Under the pieces are notes generated by a model. That model worked only from the letters and a program-made list of their open reading frames with translations, was not told the DNA's origin and did not search any database. Source: JBHIER01 sp046760705 [NCBI: bacterium] (GTDB lineage: Bacteria > JBHIER01 > G020348925). Taken from it: 10,250 nucleotides of DNA. The number at the start of each line of letters is the position of its first letter. Positions within the stretch are counted from its first letter, which is position 1. This document shows positions 1 to 5,083 of the stretch, piece by piece. The stretch spans positions 1 to 10,250 of the forward strand of contig JBHIER010000077.1 of assembly GCA_046760705.1 (NCBI GenBank), given 5' to 3'. A program made the position numbers and the translations under genes.

Positions 1-510
1 TCCATGCACGGGCGCAACCTTCTCTCCCTCTCGCGGCCGGCCAAGCCGGAGATGAAAATACTATCTATTGAGAACGTCCTCGAAGAGACGACGGAGACCA
101 TGGTCGTCTGCGGCATTCTGAAGCGGTTCACGATTCTCCGCGAGTACACTGCTGATCTTCCCTCCATACTCGGTGACAAAAATCTGCTGGAACAGCTCAT
201 CAGAAATCTTGAGATCAACGCTGCCCACGCCATGGGCGATGAGGGGACGCTGACAGTAGGTACGAGGCTTTCGAAGGATAAGCGCTTCGGCGAGTTCTAC
301 ATCCGCGACACCGGACACGGCATGTCTGAGGAGACAAAAGAGAAGATCTTTGAACCCTTTTTTACCACGAAGTCCGATGGAAAAGGGACCGGGCTGGGGA
401 TGCACATCGTCAAACAGATCGTCGAACAACACAAGGGGTATATCCGGATCGAGAGCCAACCCGCTAAGGGGACCACGATGATTATCGGCATCCCCGCAAA
501 GAGAGACTGA
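1..510 (+). CDS. Sensor histidine kinase, C-terminal part (5' end outside window)
   Basis: The reading frame is open from the first base, so the start lies upstream. The visible ~169 residues hold the end of a dimerisation helix (LLSLSRPAKPE, typical of the segment after the phospho-accepting His) and a complete HATPase_c domain. The N box is NLEINAAHAM, the G1 box is DTGHGM, the F box is FEPFFTTK and the G2 box is GKGTGLGM. These bind ATP-Mg and phosphorylate a histidine that lies outside the window. This order and the close F/G2 spacing are typical of NtrB/PAS-type kinases that pair with response regulators. The sensor part and any regulator are not visible, so the signal is unknown. The stop lies 4 bases before the ThyX start, suggesting one transcript. 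Confidence 0.9.
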   Translation, partial: SMHGRNLLSLSRPAKPEMKILSIENVLEETTETMVVCGILKRFTILREYTADLPSILGDKNLLEQLIRNLEINAAHAMGDEGTLTVGTRLSKDKRFGEFYIRDTGHGMSEETKEKIFEPFFTTKSDGKGTGLGMHIVKQIVEQHKGYIRIESQPAKGTTMIIGIPAKRD

Positions 511-514
511 GAGA

Positions 515-2014
515 ATGAAGATTGTCCTAGCTGGCTACAACGTCGATACCGATGTTTTGAAAGAGTTGATGGCCACGGCCGGTGAGCGTCCGGATGCGAC
601 TCCGGAGACACTCTCGGCCGCCTATGCCCGCATCAGCCGCAGCCCAAAACCGGTGAATGAGCTCCGTCGGCTGGCTCGGAAAGAGGTGGAGAAGGCGCGA
701 AGATCAAACAGAAACATCATCTTCGGCCTGGGCCATCATTCCGTGGCCGAGCATGCTCTCTTCAATTTCGACATCATGGGCGTCTCCCGCCTGGCCATAG
801 AGGAGATCGAAAAGTTTCGGCTCTGCTCCTACACCGAGAAGTCGCAGCGCTACATCACCCTCGGCGACGACTTCGTCATCCCAGAGGAGGTAGAGGGGTC
901 ACCGTGGAAGAAAATTTTTGTCGACGCCGTCGGTTTTCAGAACGAGCTCTATCACAAACTTTACGATGCATTGAGAGTCCACCTTTTCAAGAAATACGCC
1001 GACATGGCCCGAGAGCGAAAGAACCATCCTGTCCTGGACGGTTGGGCTAAGGAGGATGCGCGCTACATCACTTCATTGGCCACCGAAGGGCAACTGGGCG
1101 CGACGCTCAATGGACGCAATCTGGAGCTGTTGTTTCGACGGTTCGCCTCCCACGAACTGGCCGAGGTCCGAGAGATAGGGCGGAAGATGTTTCAACTGGT
1201 GGAGAAAGTTGCCCCGTCGATCATTCTTTTCACCGAAGCCAACGAGTACGACCAAAAGACCTATCCTGCGCTTCGCAGGACAGCAGAGGATTTCACTCGG
1301 GACGGCCAAATACCTTTAATAGAATCCGAATTGAAGGATGTACAATTGGTCCATTACACCTCCAATGCTGATGACCTCACTGTTGCTTCCTTGCTCCACA
1401 CGTCTACGGACCTATCCTTCGAAGAATGCATCGGTAGAACAAAAAGGTTGACCCGTGACGAGAAGAAAGCCATTATTAAAACCGCCTGTCAGCACATGGA
1501 GCTGTATGATAGTGCTTTGCGCGAATTTGAATACGTAGATTTAATCTTTAATCTCGTCGTTAGCGCCTCCTGTTTCGCACAACTGAAACGCCATCGGAAG
1601 GTCAGCCTCACCTGCCAGCCGTACGACCTAGATTTGGAGGTAACAGTTCCGGAGTCTATCGTCGAGATCGGCATGGAGAGAGATTTCCGAGAGATCGTAG
1701 CTCATACGGAGGATGTCTATTACGACCTGAAGGATGAGTTTCCTACGGCAGCCCCGTACATCCTGACAAATGCCCACCGGAAAAGGGTTTTGCTTAAAGT
1801 TAATGCTAGGGAGTTGTATCACATATCGCGGCTGCGTCAGGACGCGAGCGCTCAGTGGGAGATTCGGCAGTTGGTGGGCAAGATGGTGGCTCAGGCCAAA
1901 GAAGTCATGCCGTTAACTGTCCTTTTGATCGGTGGGAAGGACAATTATCCGAAAGTGTACGAGGAGGTATTTGGCCGACCGCCCAAAGTGGTGGAGGCGG
2001 AGTTGCCGACGTGA
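515..2014 (+). CDS. thyX: Two-domain FAD-dependent thymidylate synthase (ThyX)
   Basis: ThyX converts dUMP to dTMP using methylene-tetrahydrofolate, NAD(P)H and FAD. Usual ThyX proteins have about 220-260 residues; this one has 499 and contains the fold twice. Domain 1 (about 1-240) has GHHSVAEHALFNF (73-85), KFRLCSYTEKSQRY (100-113) and the C-terminal NGRNLELLFRRF segment (199-210). Domain 2 (about 270-475) has AQLKRHRKVS (355-364) and NARELYHISRLR (430-441) followed by AQWEIR. The canonical signature RHRxxSxxxxSxR is split: domain 1 keeps S105, S110, R112 and Y113 but has KF for RH, while domain 2 keeps R359-H360-R361 and S364 but has P369 and D371 for the later Ser and Arg. The start ATG lies 4 bases after the kinase stop, with only a weak purine-rich ribosome site. 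Family assignment is firm; catalytic activity of this arrangement is inferred. Confidence 0.92.
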   Translation: MKIVLAGYNVDTDVLKELMATAGERPDATPETLSAAYARISRSPKPVNELRRLARKEVEKARRSNRNIIFGLGHHSVAEHALFNFDIMGVSRLAIEEIEKFRLCSYTEKSQRYITLGDDFVIPEEVEGSPWKKIFVDAVGFQNELYHKLYDALRVHLFKKYADMARERKNHPVLDGWAKEDARYITSLATEGQLGATLNGRNLELLFRRFASHELAEVREIGRKMFQLVEKVAPSIILFTEANEYDQKTYPALRRTAEDFTRDGQIPLIESELKDVQLVHYTSNADDLTVASLLHTSTDLSFEECIGRTKRLTRDEKKAIIKTACQHMELYDSALREFEYVDLIFNLVVSASCFAQLKRHRKVSLTCQPYDLDLEVTVPESIVEIGMERDFREIVAHTEDVYYDLKDEFPTAAPYILTNAHRKRVLLKVNARELYHISRLRQDASAQWEIRQLVGKMVAQAKEVMPLTVLLIGGKDNYPKVYEEVFGRPPKVVEAELPT

Positions 2015-2102
2015 TGACGGTGTGAGGCATGTGGTATATCTAAACTGCAGCGGGCATCGATCGCCACTTGAACTCCAAGCGCGGCCGGTGTTCAGGGCTC
2101 GG

Positions 2103-2609
2103 ATGTTCGAGACAGACATGACTCAGACAAGACAGACACTTCAAAGGGATGGATCAGGCTTGATTCCCTCTCATGGCGGGTATCGCAGCCTGAAATCCTA
2201 TCAGACGGCCGAGATCGTCCACGATGCGACGGTTGTCTTTTGCGGCCGGTTCGTTGATGAGCACTCCCGCACTCGTGACCAGATGGTGCAGGCAGCACGC
2301 AGCGGCAAACAGAACATCGCCGAGAGCAGCATGGCCTCCGGTACCTCGCGAAAGACAGAACTTAAGCTGGTGGGGGTGGCCCGGGCAAGCTTGGAGGAAC
2401 TTCTGGTGGACTATCAAGACTTCCTGCGCCAGCATAGTCTGAATTTATGGGACAAGAACGACCCGAAGGCAAGATCAATCAGAAAGCTCGCATATGCGAG
2501 CAATAGGTCCTCTTCGACTTATAAGACCTATATCGAGGCCTCATCACCCGAAGTCGCTGCGAACACAGTCATTTGTCTCATTCACCAGGCCAACTACCTG
2601 CTCGATTAG
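2103..2609 (+). CDS. Four-helix-bundle suffix-domain protein, C-terminus cut by in-frame TAG
   Basis: The protein resembles the bacterial family of four-helix-bundle proteins (related to the 23S rRNA intervening-sequence protein, S23) that carry a conserved C-terminal suffix region. Seen motifs are GLIPSHGGYRSLKSYQTAEI near the N-terminus, then ARSGKQNIAE, SRKTELKLVGVARASLEELL and DYQDFLRQHSLNLW. The frame extends upstream into thyX, but the family match begins near the ATG at 2103 (or 2118), so I chose 2103; neither has a strong Shine-Dalgarno sequence. The frame stops at TAG 2607-2609 right after NYLLD, yet the family-like sequence continues in the same frame to TGA 2706-2708. So the gene either makes a protein 33 residues short or is an early pseudogene. 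The biochemical role of the family is not established. Confidence 0.75.
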   Translation: MFETDMTQTRQTLQRDGSGLIPSHGGYRSLKSYQTAEIVHDATVVFCGRFVDEHSRTRDQMVQAARSGKQNIAESSMASGTSRKTELKLVGVARASLEELLVDYQDFLRQHSLNLWDKNDPKARSIRKLAYASNRSSSTYKTYIEASSPEVAANTVICLIHQANYLLD

Positions 2610-2708
2610 CAGTTGCGGCAACTGGAGAAAAGGTTTCTAACCGAGGGTGGGTTCACAGAACGACTCTACCGCCAGAGGGCCAAGGCCCGTATCAGGAGGC
2701 CGCCCTGA
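2610..2708 (+). pseudogene. In-frame severed tail of the four-helix-bundle suffix protein
   Basis: Directly after the TAG at 2607-2609 the same frame encodes 32 codons reading QLRQLEKRFLTEGGFTERLY and then a basic RQRAKARIRRPP end, closing with TGA at 2706-2708. FLxEGGFTERLYRxR is the usual end of this protein family as I remember it, so this is the original C-terminus. A single CAG-to-TAG change would explain the stop (the next codon is CAG). No ribosome site or start codon suggests separate translation. Confidence 0.65.
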
Positions 2709-2739
2709 TGCCGGGCAGCACGTAATACATCAAACTGCA

Positions 2740-2958
2740 TCAACGGCTGGTCCGGCTGCAAAAGCAAGCGCCCCTCTTGATGGACATGAAAAGGGGGGCG
2801 AACCTGCCCAGAATCTTCTTATCGTAGGTCAAAGCTTGCATAGTGGTCAGGGGGACATATATGGAACCGAAAGGGCTCTTTCCAAAACTCCCCTCTTTCT
2901 CCCTTGCCACTCCAACGACTTCAAGTCTTGCTTCCAACCTGAGAGATTCTGACCTCCG
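2740..2958 (-). pseudogene. Fragment of MacB/FtsX-type ABC transporter permease (periplasmic core)
   Basis: The minus-strand frame between stops at 2959-2961 and 2740-2742 encodes ESLRLEARLEVVGVAREK, then EGSFGKSPFGSIYVPLTTMQ, then ALTYDKKILGRFAPLFMS. The pattern of EVVGV, then a short K/G-rich loop with SFG, then YVPLTT is characteristic of the periplasmic core domain of MacB-like permeases. A whole permease has about 400 residues with four membrane helices; only about 60 residues of one domain remain. There is no proper start (only an internal TTG at 2937) and the similarity fades after about 2783. Assignment rests on motif recognition alone. Confidence 0.5.
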
Positions 2959-2965
2959 TCAGAAT
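2946..2965. repeat. Perfect 8-bp palindromic hairpin (ATTCTGAC/GTCAGAAT)
   Basis: ATTCTGAC at 2946-2953 and GTCAGAAT at 2958-2965 are perfect reverse complements around a CTCC loop. Read on the minus strand it is preceded by TGTC, giving TGTCATTC at its edge, the same edge as the hairpin at 3495-3515 in the opposite orientation. It resembles small dispersed extragenic palindromes. It could also act as a transcription stop, but there is no T-run. Confidence 0.6.
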
Positions 2966-2974
2966 GACACCTAA

Positions 2975-3004
2975 ACTTTTGTGTACTTTTGTGTGGTTTT
3001 GTGG
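2975..3004 (+). repeat. Short tandem repeat, 10-bp unit x3
   Basis: ACTTTTGTGT occurs twice head to tail (2975-2984, 2985-2994), followed by a degenerate third unit GGTTTTGTGG (2995-3004). It starts 10 bases after the preceding hairpin, and its end overlaps the 11-bp direct repeat that recurs at 3480-3490. Confidence 0.55.
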
Positions 3005-3009
3005 CTCCC
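2999..3009 (+). repeat. 11-bp direct repeat, copy 1 (TTGTGGCTCCC)
   Basis: Identical to 3480-3490, 481 bp downstream. The two copies bracket the retropepsin-like remnant, and each lies close to a hairpin. Confidence 0.5.
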
Positions 3010-3041
3010 CTCTATCAAATCCAGATTCCCTCTGCTAACAA

Positions 3042-3336
3042 TCATTTCCCCCACTTACCAAAAACATCCATGCGCCCGGGTAGAAAGGGAGTTGTATCCT
3101 TTTTCGAAATAAGACACCGTATTGAAAACTCAGTGCCACCGATCTTGATTTTTATCTTCGCCGAATAAACGGCAATCCCCTCATCTTTCTCTATTCCACA
3201 GGGAGGGCCCTTTGTCCGTTTATCTAACGCGATGCCAGGGAAACTCGATAGAGAACAGTGGCCTCCGCAGGGTCTATGTGTTCAAAAACCAACCCATTGC
3301 TCCTTTGTTTGATATTCATTTATATTCAAATTTAAT
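3042..3336 (-). pseudogene. Decayed retropepsin-like aspartic protease
   Basis: The minus-strand frame from 3281 to TGA 3042-3044 lacks any start codon, yet encodes GIALDKRTKGPPCGIEKDEG, then IAVYSAKIKIKIGGTEFSIR, then CLISKKDTTPFLPGRMDVFG. This matches my memory of the C-terminal half of small bacterial retropepsin-like proteins: a beta-strand pair ending in KIKIG, then PFLLGRxDVF. The catalytic half lies just upstream in other frames: FEHIDPAEATVLYR at 3245-3286, where the family has a D-[ST]-G-A-D-x-x-V-L-P-like motif, and a possible N-terminus IKFEYK at 3319-3336 followed by a TGA. The catalytic DSG/DTG would be DPA here. With no start, at least two frameshifts and a changed active site, it is a dead gene. 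Confidence 0.5.
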
Positions 3337-3479
3337 CGCCCCCGACGCTTTTGTCAATAAGAATTTCGAATTTCAGTCCCTTCGGGTTTCGCTAAGAGTA
3401 TGTTCAGTTGGAGCTAATTGTTTGGGATTTTATGAACATTCGTAATCTTTTGTCGATCCCTGCATTCGTAGGGACGGTC

Positions 3480-3490
3480 TTGTGGCTCCC
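3480..3490 (+). repeat. 11-bp direct repeat, copy 2 (TTGTGGCTCCC)
   Basis: Exact second copy of 2999-3009 in the same orientation, ending 4 bases before the palindrome at 3495-3515. Confidence 0.5.
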
Positions 3491-3494
3491 TGTC

Positions 3495-3515
3495 ATTCCG
3501 GACTTGTTCCGGAAT
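3495..3515. repeat. Perfect 8-bp palindromic hairpin (ATTCCGGA/TCCGGAAT)
   Basis: ATTCCGGA (3495-3502) and TCCGGAAT (3508-3515) form a perfect stem around CTTGT. The sequence TGTCATTCCGGACTTGTTCC is of a kind I recognise from dispersed intergenic repeats in many environmental bacterial genomes. It is in the opposite orientation to the hairpin at 2946-2965. No T-run follows. Confidence 0.6.
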
Positions 3516-3808
3516 CTCCTGCCCCGTTGCGAAGCTTTGCGGCGAGTCTCTGTGGCCAATCACCACTCACCAATTAACGGACTCCTCCTCCAACATACCC
3601 TGGGTCTGGCCATCCCCGCCTTATTTAGAATATACGATATTTTCGCCTGATCAAGAGCACTCTGGGCTGAAATGAGCCTCCAGCCATGCGTTCTCGCCAT
3701 TACAGCTGCCGGACCGAGCAGACCTGTTGCCAGGGGTCATGAGGCGTGAAGAGATCAAAGCCGGGCTCAGTTGCCTGAGCGTGACAAGTGGTTGATGGCC
3801 TCCCTGAT
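3516..3808. other. Unassigned intergenic sequence upstream of hicA remnant
   Basis: No coding signal or RNA gene recognised. A HicB antitoxin would be expected in this position, but no frame shows a HicB-like sequence. The frame running into hicA starts QVVDGLPDV (3785-3811), which faintly recalls a HicB C-terminal end and is too short to claim. Confidence 0.4.
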
Positions 3809-4059
3809 GTGCGGAGCTGGCCGTGTAAGCGGAAAGATTTTATCCGCAAATTGCGTAAGCTGGGGTTTGATGGACCTTTTGTTGGCACGCGGCTCCATTT
3901 ATGGTATATAAAGAACATGGTCTTGCTATTCCATCGAACGGTGAGTACTCTATCCCCCAACTGAAAATGATGCTTCGAGAAACAGAATCTATTCTTGGAC
4001 AAGAAGTTACAGCAGAGAAATGGAATACACTTCAATTTGACAAATGGAGAATTGCCTGA
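3809..4059 (+). pseudogene. hicA: HicA-family mRNA interferase toxin gene with one-base frameshift
   Basis: Two adjacent frames together give a complete HicA-like protein. From GTG 3809 the first reads VRSWPCKRKDFIRKLRKLGF then DGPFVGTRLH up to 3898. The second continues from 3901 with MVYKEHGLAIPSNGEYSIPQ, then LKMMLRETESILGQEVTAEK and WNTLQ, to TGA 4057-4059. Restoring one T in the TT at 3899-3900 joins them as LHFMVY. HicA is a small double-stranded-RNA-binding-fold mRNA interferase; the conserved His is in GTRLHF and the IPSN and PQLKMMLRE segments are typical of one subgroup. As written, the first frame ends early, so no active toxin is made. A start at ATG 3901 would give a 52-residue piece lacking the active-site His. 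No antitoxin partner is visible. Confidence 0.7.
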
Positions 4060-4245
4060 CCAATCGTTGCTCGTGCCAAGCTAAACCCGAGACCTTGGGA
4101 ATCCACGTAGTCGGGATGAAATTGGTTATTGTTACCCTGTAGGGGAGTCTGTGTATGCGGGCAAGCCCCAACGGGTCAAAGACTGTCCACCAGACCTGTG
4201 GTTGAACCGAAGTGCGATAGCTGAGAGGCACGGTAGATAGCAAAC
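4060..4245. other. Unassigned intergenic sequence
   Basis: Between the hicA remnant and the SnoaL-like gene. Neither strand shows a recognisable gene or structured RNA; the open frames here have no family-like motif. Confidence 0.4.
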
Positions 4246-4260
4246 GGGTAACTATTACCC
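4246..4260 (-). terminator. Possible weak terminator hairpin of the SnoaL-like gene
   Basis: GGGTAA (4246-4251) and TTACCC (4255-4260) are perfect reverse complements around a 3-base loop, 3 bases after the stop of the minus-strand gene. Only a short GTTT follows on the minus strand, so intrinsic termination would be weak. Confidence 0.35.
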
Positions 4261-4263
4261 TTC

Positions 4264-4761
4264 CTACATTCCTAATCTTCTACTCTCGGAAATGGGAACG
4301 GAGTAATGAAATTGGACCATGAGCCAATCGGGGCCTCTCTTTTCAAATACTCCTGTTATCCGGGCCTCTAACTCCACCGGTTTGTCCAAAAATTTTGTGC
4401 TGACGGTCATGGCTTGAGCCAGCCAGGCCGTCGTTCCTGTGCCCGAGACGTGGATGTCAATATGGTGAGGAGTGACTTTTGTGTCGGAAAAGGCCTCAAA
4501 TTGTCGTTGTAGCCCCTCTTTGAGAGCTTCCCATCCGACCCATCGTTCAGCCACATCAGTGCCAAAGTTGACCATGCCCTCATCGTGGATCACATGCCTG
4601 GAGAAGGCTTCCATGTCCTCGGCCTCCCAGGCAGCGTTGATCTTCTCCATCACTGCCCTTACTTCTTGTTTCTCAACTGCAAGATCCACCTTTGGGGCCG
4701 TCTGGCAAACCATCGTCGCTCCCGAAACCAACACGAGGATAAACAGCACAACTTTTTTCAT
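4264..4761 (-). CDS. Exported SnoaL-like (NTF2-fold) protein
   Basis: 165 residues. The N-terminus MKKVVLFILVLVSGATMVCQ is a signal sequence: two Lys, then a hydrophobic core. The Cys at 19 is not in a clean lipobox (TMVC), so lipoprotein status is uncertain. The rest is a SnoaL/NTF2-like alpha-beta cone: a helical VRAVMEKINAAWEAEDMEAF, a D/E-rich turn with HDEGMVNFG, then WVGWEALKEGLQRQFEAF, a strand with TTAWLAQAMTV, and a final GPDWLMVQFHYSVP strand. This resembles the SnoaL_3 group, whose members are mostly of unknown substrate; no specific catalytic residues can be named. AAGGGGG lies 7 bases before the ATG and supports this start. It has its own promoter and is transcribed away from the TPR gene. 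Confidence 0.82.
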   Translation of the reverse strand: MKKVVLFILVLVSGATMVCQTAPKVDLAVEKQEVRAVMEKINAAWEAEDMEAFSRHVIHDEGMVNFGTDVAERWVGWEALKEGLQRQFEAFSDTKVTPHHIDIHVSGTGTTAWLAQAMTVSTKFLDKPVELEARITGVFEKRGPDWLMVQFHYSVPISESRRLGM

Positions 4762-4794
4762 CGAGTGCCCCCTTTCTTATCGTAATGCGTTTAT

Positions 4795-4826
4795 CGTATC
4801 GAAGCCGACCAACAATATCCGATACG
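4795..4826. promoter_or_regulatory. Inverted repeat in the leader of the SnoaL-like gene
   Basis: CGTATCG (4795-4801) and CGATACG (4820-4826) are perfect reverse complements 18 bases apart. They overlap a direct repeat TTATCGTA at 4777-4784 and 4791-4798 (14-bp period). All sit between the predicted minus-strand transcription start and the ATG, so they could be a regulator site or an RNA hairpin. No known operator is recognised. Confidence 0.35.
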
Positions 4827-4837
4827 CTCATCGACAA

Positions 4838-4865
4838 AATATACACACGATTTAAGTTTTGTCAA
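4838..4865 (-). promoter_or_regulatory. Sigma-70-type promoter for the SnoaL-like gene
   Basis: On the minus strand TTGACA (4860-4865, perfect -35) is followed after 16 bases by TATATT (4838-4843). Transcription would start near 4831, leaving a leader of about 70 bases before the ATG. Confidence 0.6.
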
Positions 4866-4917
4866 TTCAAAAACCCACTTTTTTCGACTAATTTCCTACA
4901 TTGCCTGAAAAAATAGC

Positions 4918-4946
4918 TTGCCAAAGCACTCATAAATTTGTATAAT
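4918..4946 (+). promoter_or_regulatory. Sigma-70-type promoter for the TPR gene
   Basis: TTGCCA (4918-4923), a 17-base spacer, and a perfect TATAAT (4941-4946). Transcription would start near 4953, about 130 bases before the TTG start at 5084. The surrounding sequence is clearly AT-rich. Confidence 0.6.
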
Positions 4947-5083
4947 TATGTCCACGACGAGAATCTTGAATTTTGGCCAAGTTTTTGCTTTTTGATGGTC
5001 AAAAATAATACCGTCCTTTCTTAGCGCTTGAACGAAAAGTGAGGTTTCAGGACAGAGACTTATTAGTAGATCGGAGGGAACAA

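Larger units (their letters stand above)
2709..4263. other. Gene graveyard: 1.5 kb without an intact gene
   Basis: No frame in this stretch looks like an intact, coding-biased gene. It holds broken pieces of at least three unrelated genes: an ABC-transporter permease fragment (minus), a retropepsin-like protease (minus) and a HicA toxin (plus). It also holds a 10-bp tandem repeat, two short perfect hairpins and an 11-bp direct repeat. Base composition is patchy. Parts 3516-3808 and 4060-4245 show nothing I can assign. Confidence 0.7.

Noticed and set aside
1932-2102. Longer start for the four-helix-bundle gene inside thyX
   Set aside because: The extra residues overlap thyX in another frame and lack resemblance to the family, whose conserved part begins after 2103.
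2647-2952. Plus-strand open frame of 101 codons
   Set aside because: No family motif and low-complexity composition; the opposite strand carries the recognisable permease fragment and the start overlaps the severed tail of the four-helix-bundle gene.
3329-3357. Minus-strand promoter-like TTGACA-17-TAAATT
   Set aside because: The spacing is good, but the -10 overlaps the possible N-terminal codons of the protease remnant, so it may be chance or a relic; not listed as a feature.
3212-3650. Two plus-strand open frames (3212-3445, 3408-3650)
   Set aside because: The first lies largely opposite the protease remnant; the second translates the palindromic repeat (VIPDLFRNL), a known type of spurious call from dispersed repeats.
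3700-4243. Minus-strand open frames 3700-4035 and 4007-4243
   Set aside because: The first is antisense to the hicA remnant; the second has no motif, ribosome site or family resemblance.
4060-4245. Possible group II intron end or structured RNA
   Set aside because: Some GC-rich short pairings (GGGCAAGCCCC) are present, but no intron domain V, tRNA or other known RNA core could be recognised.
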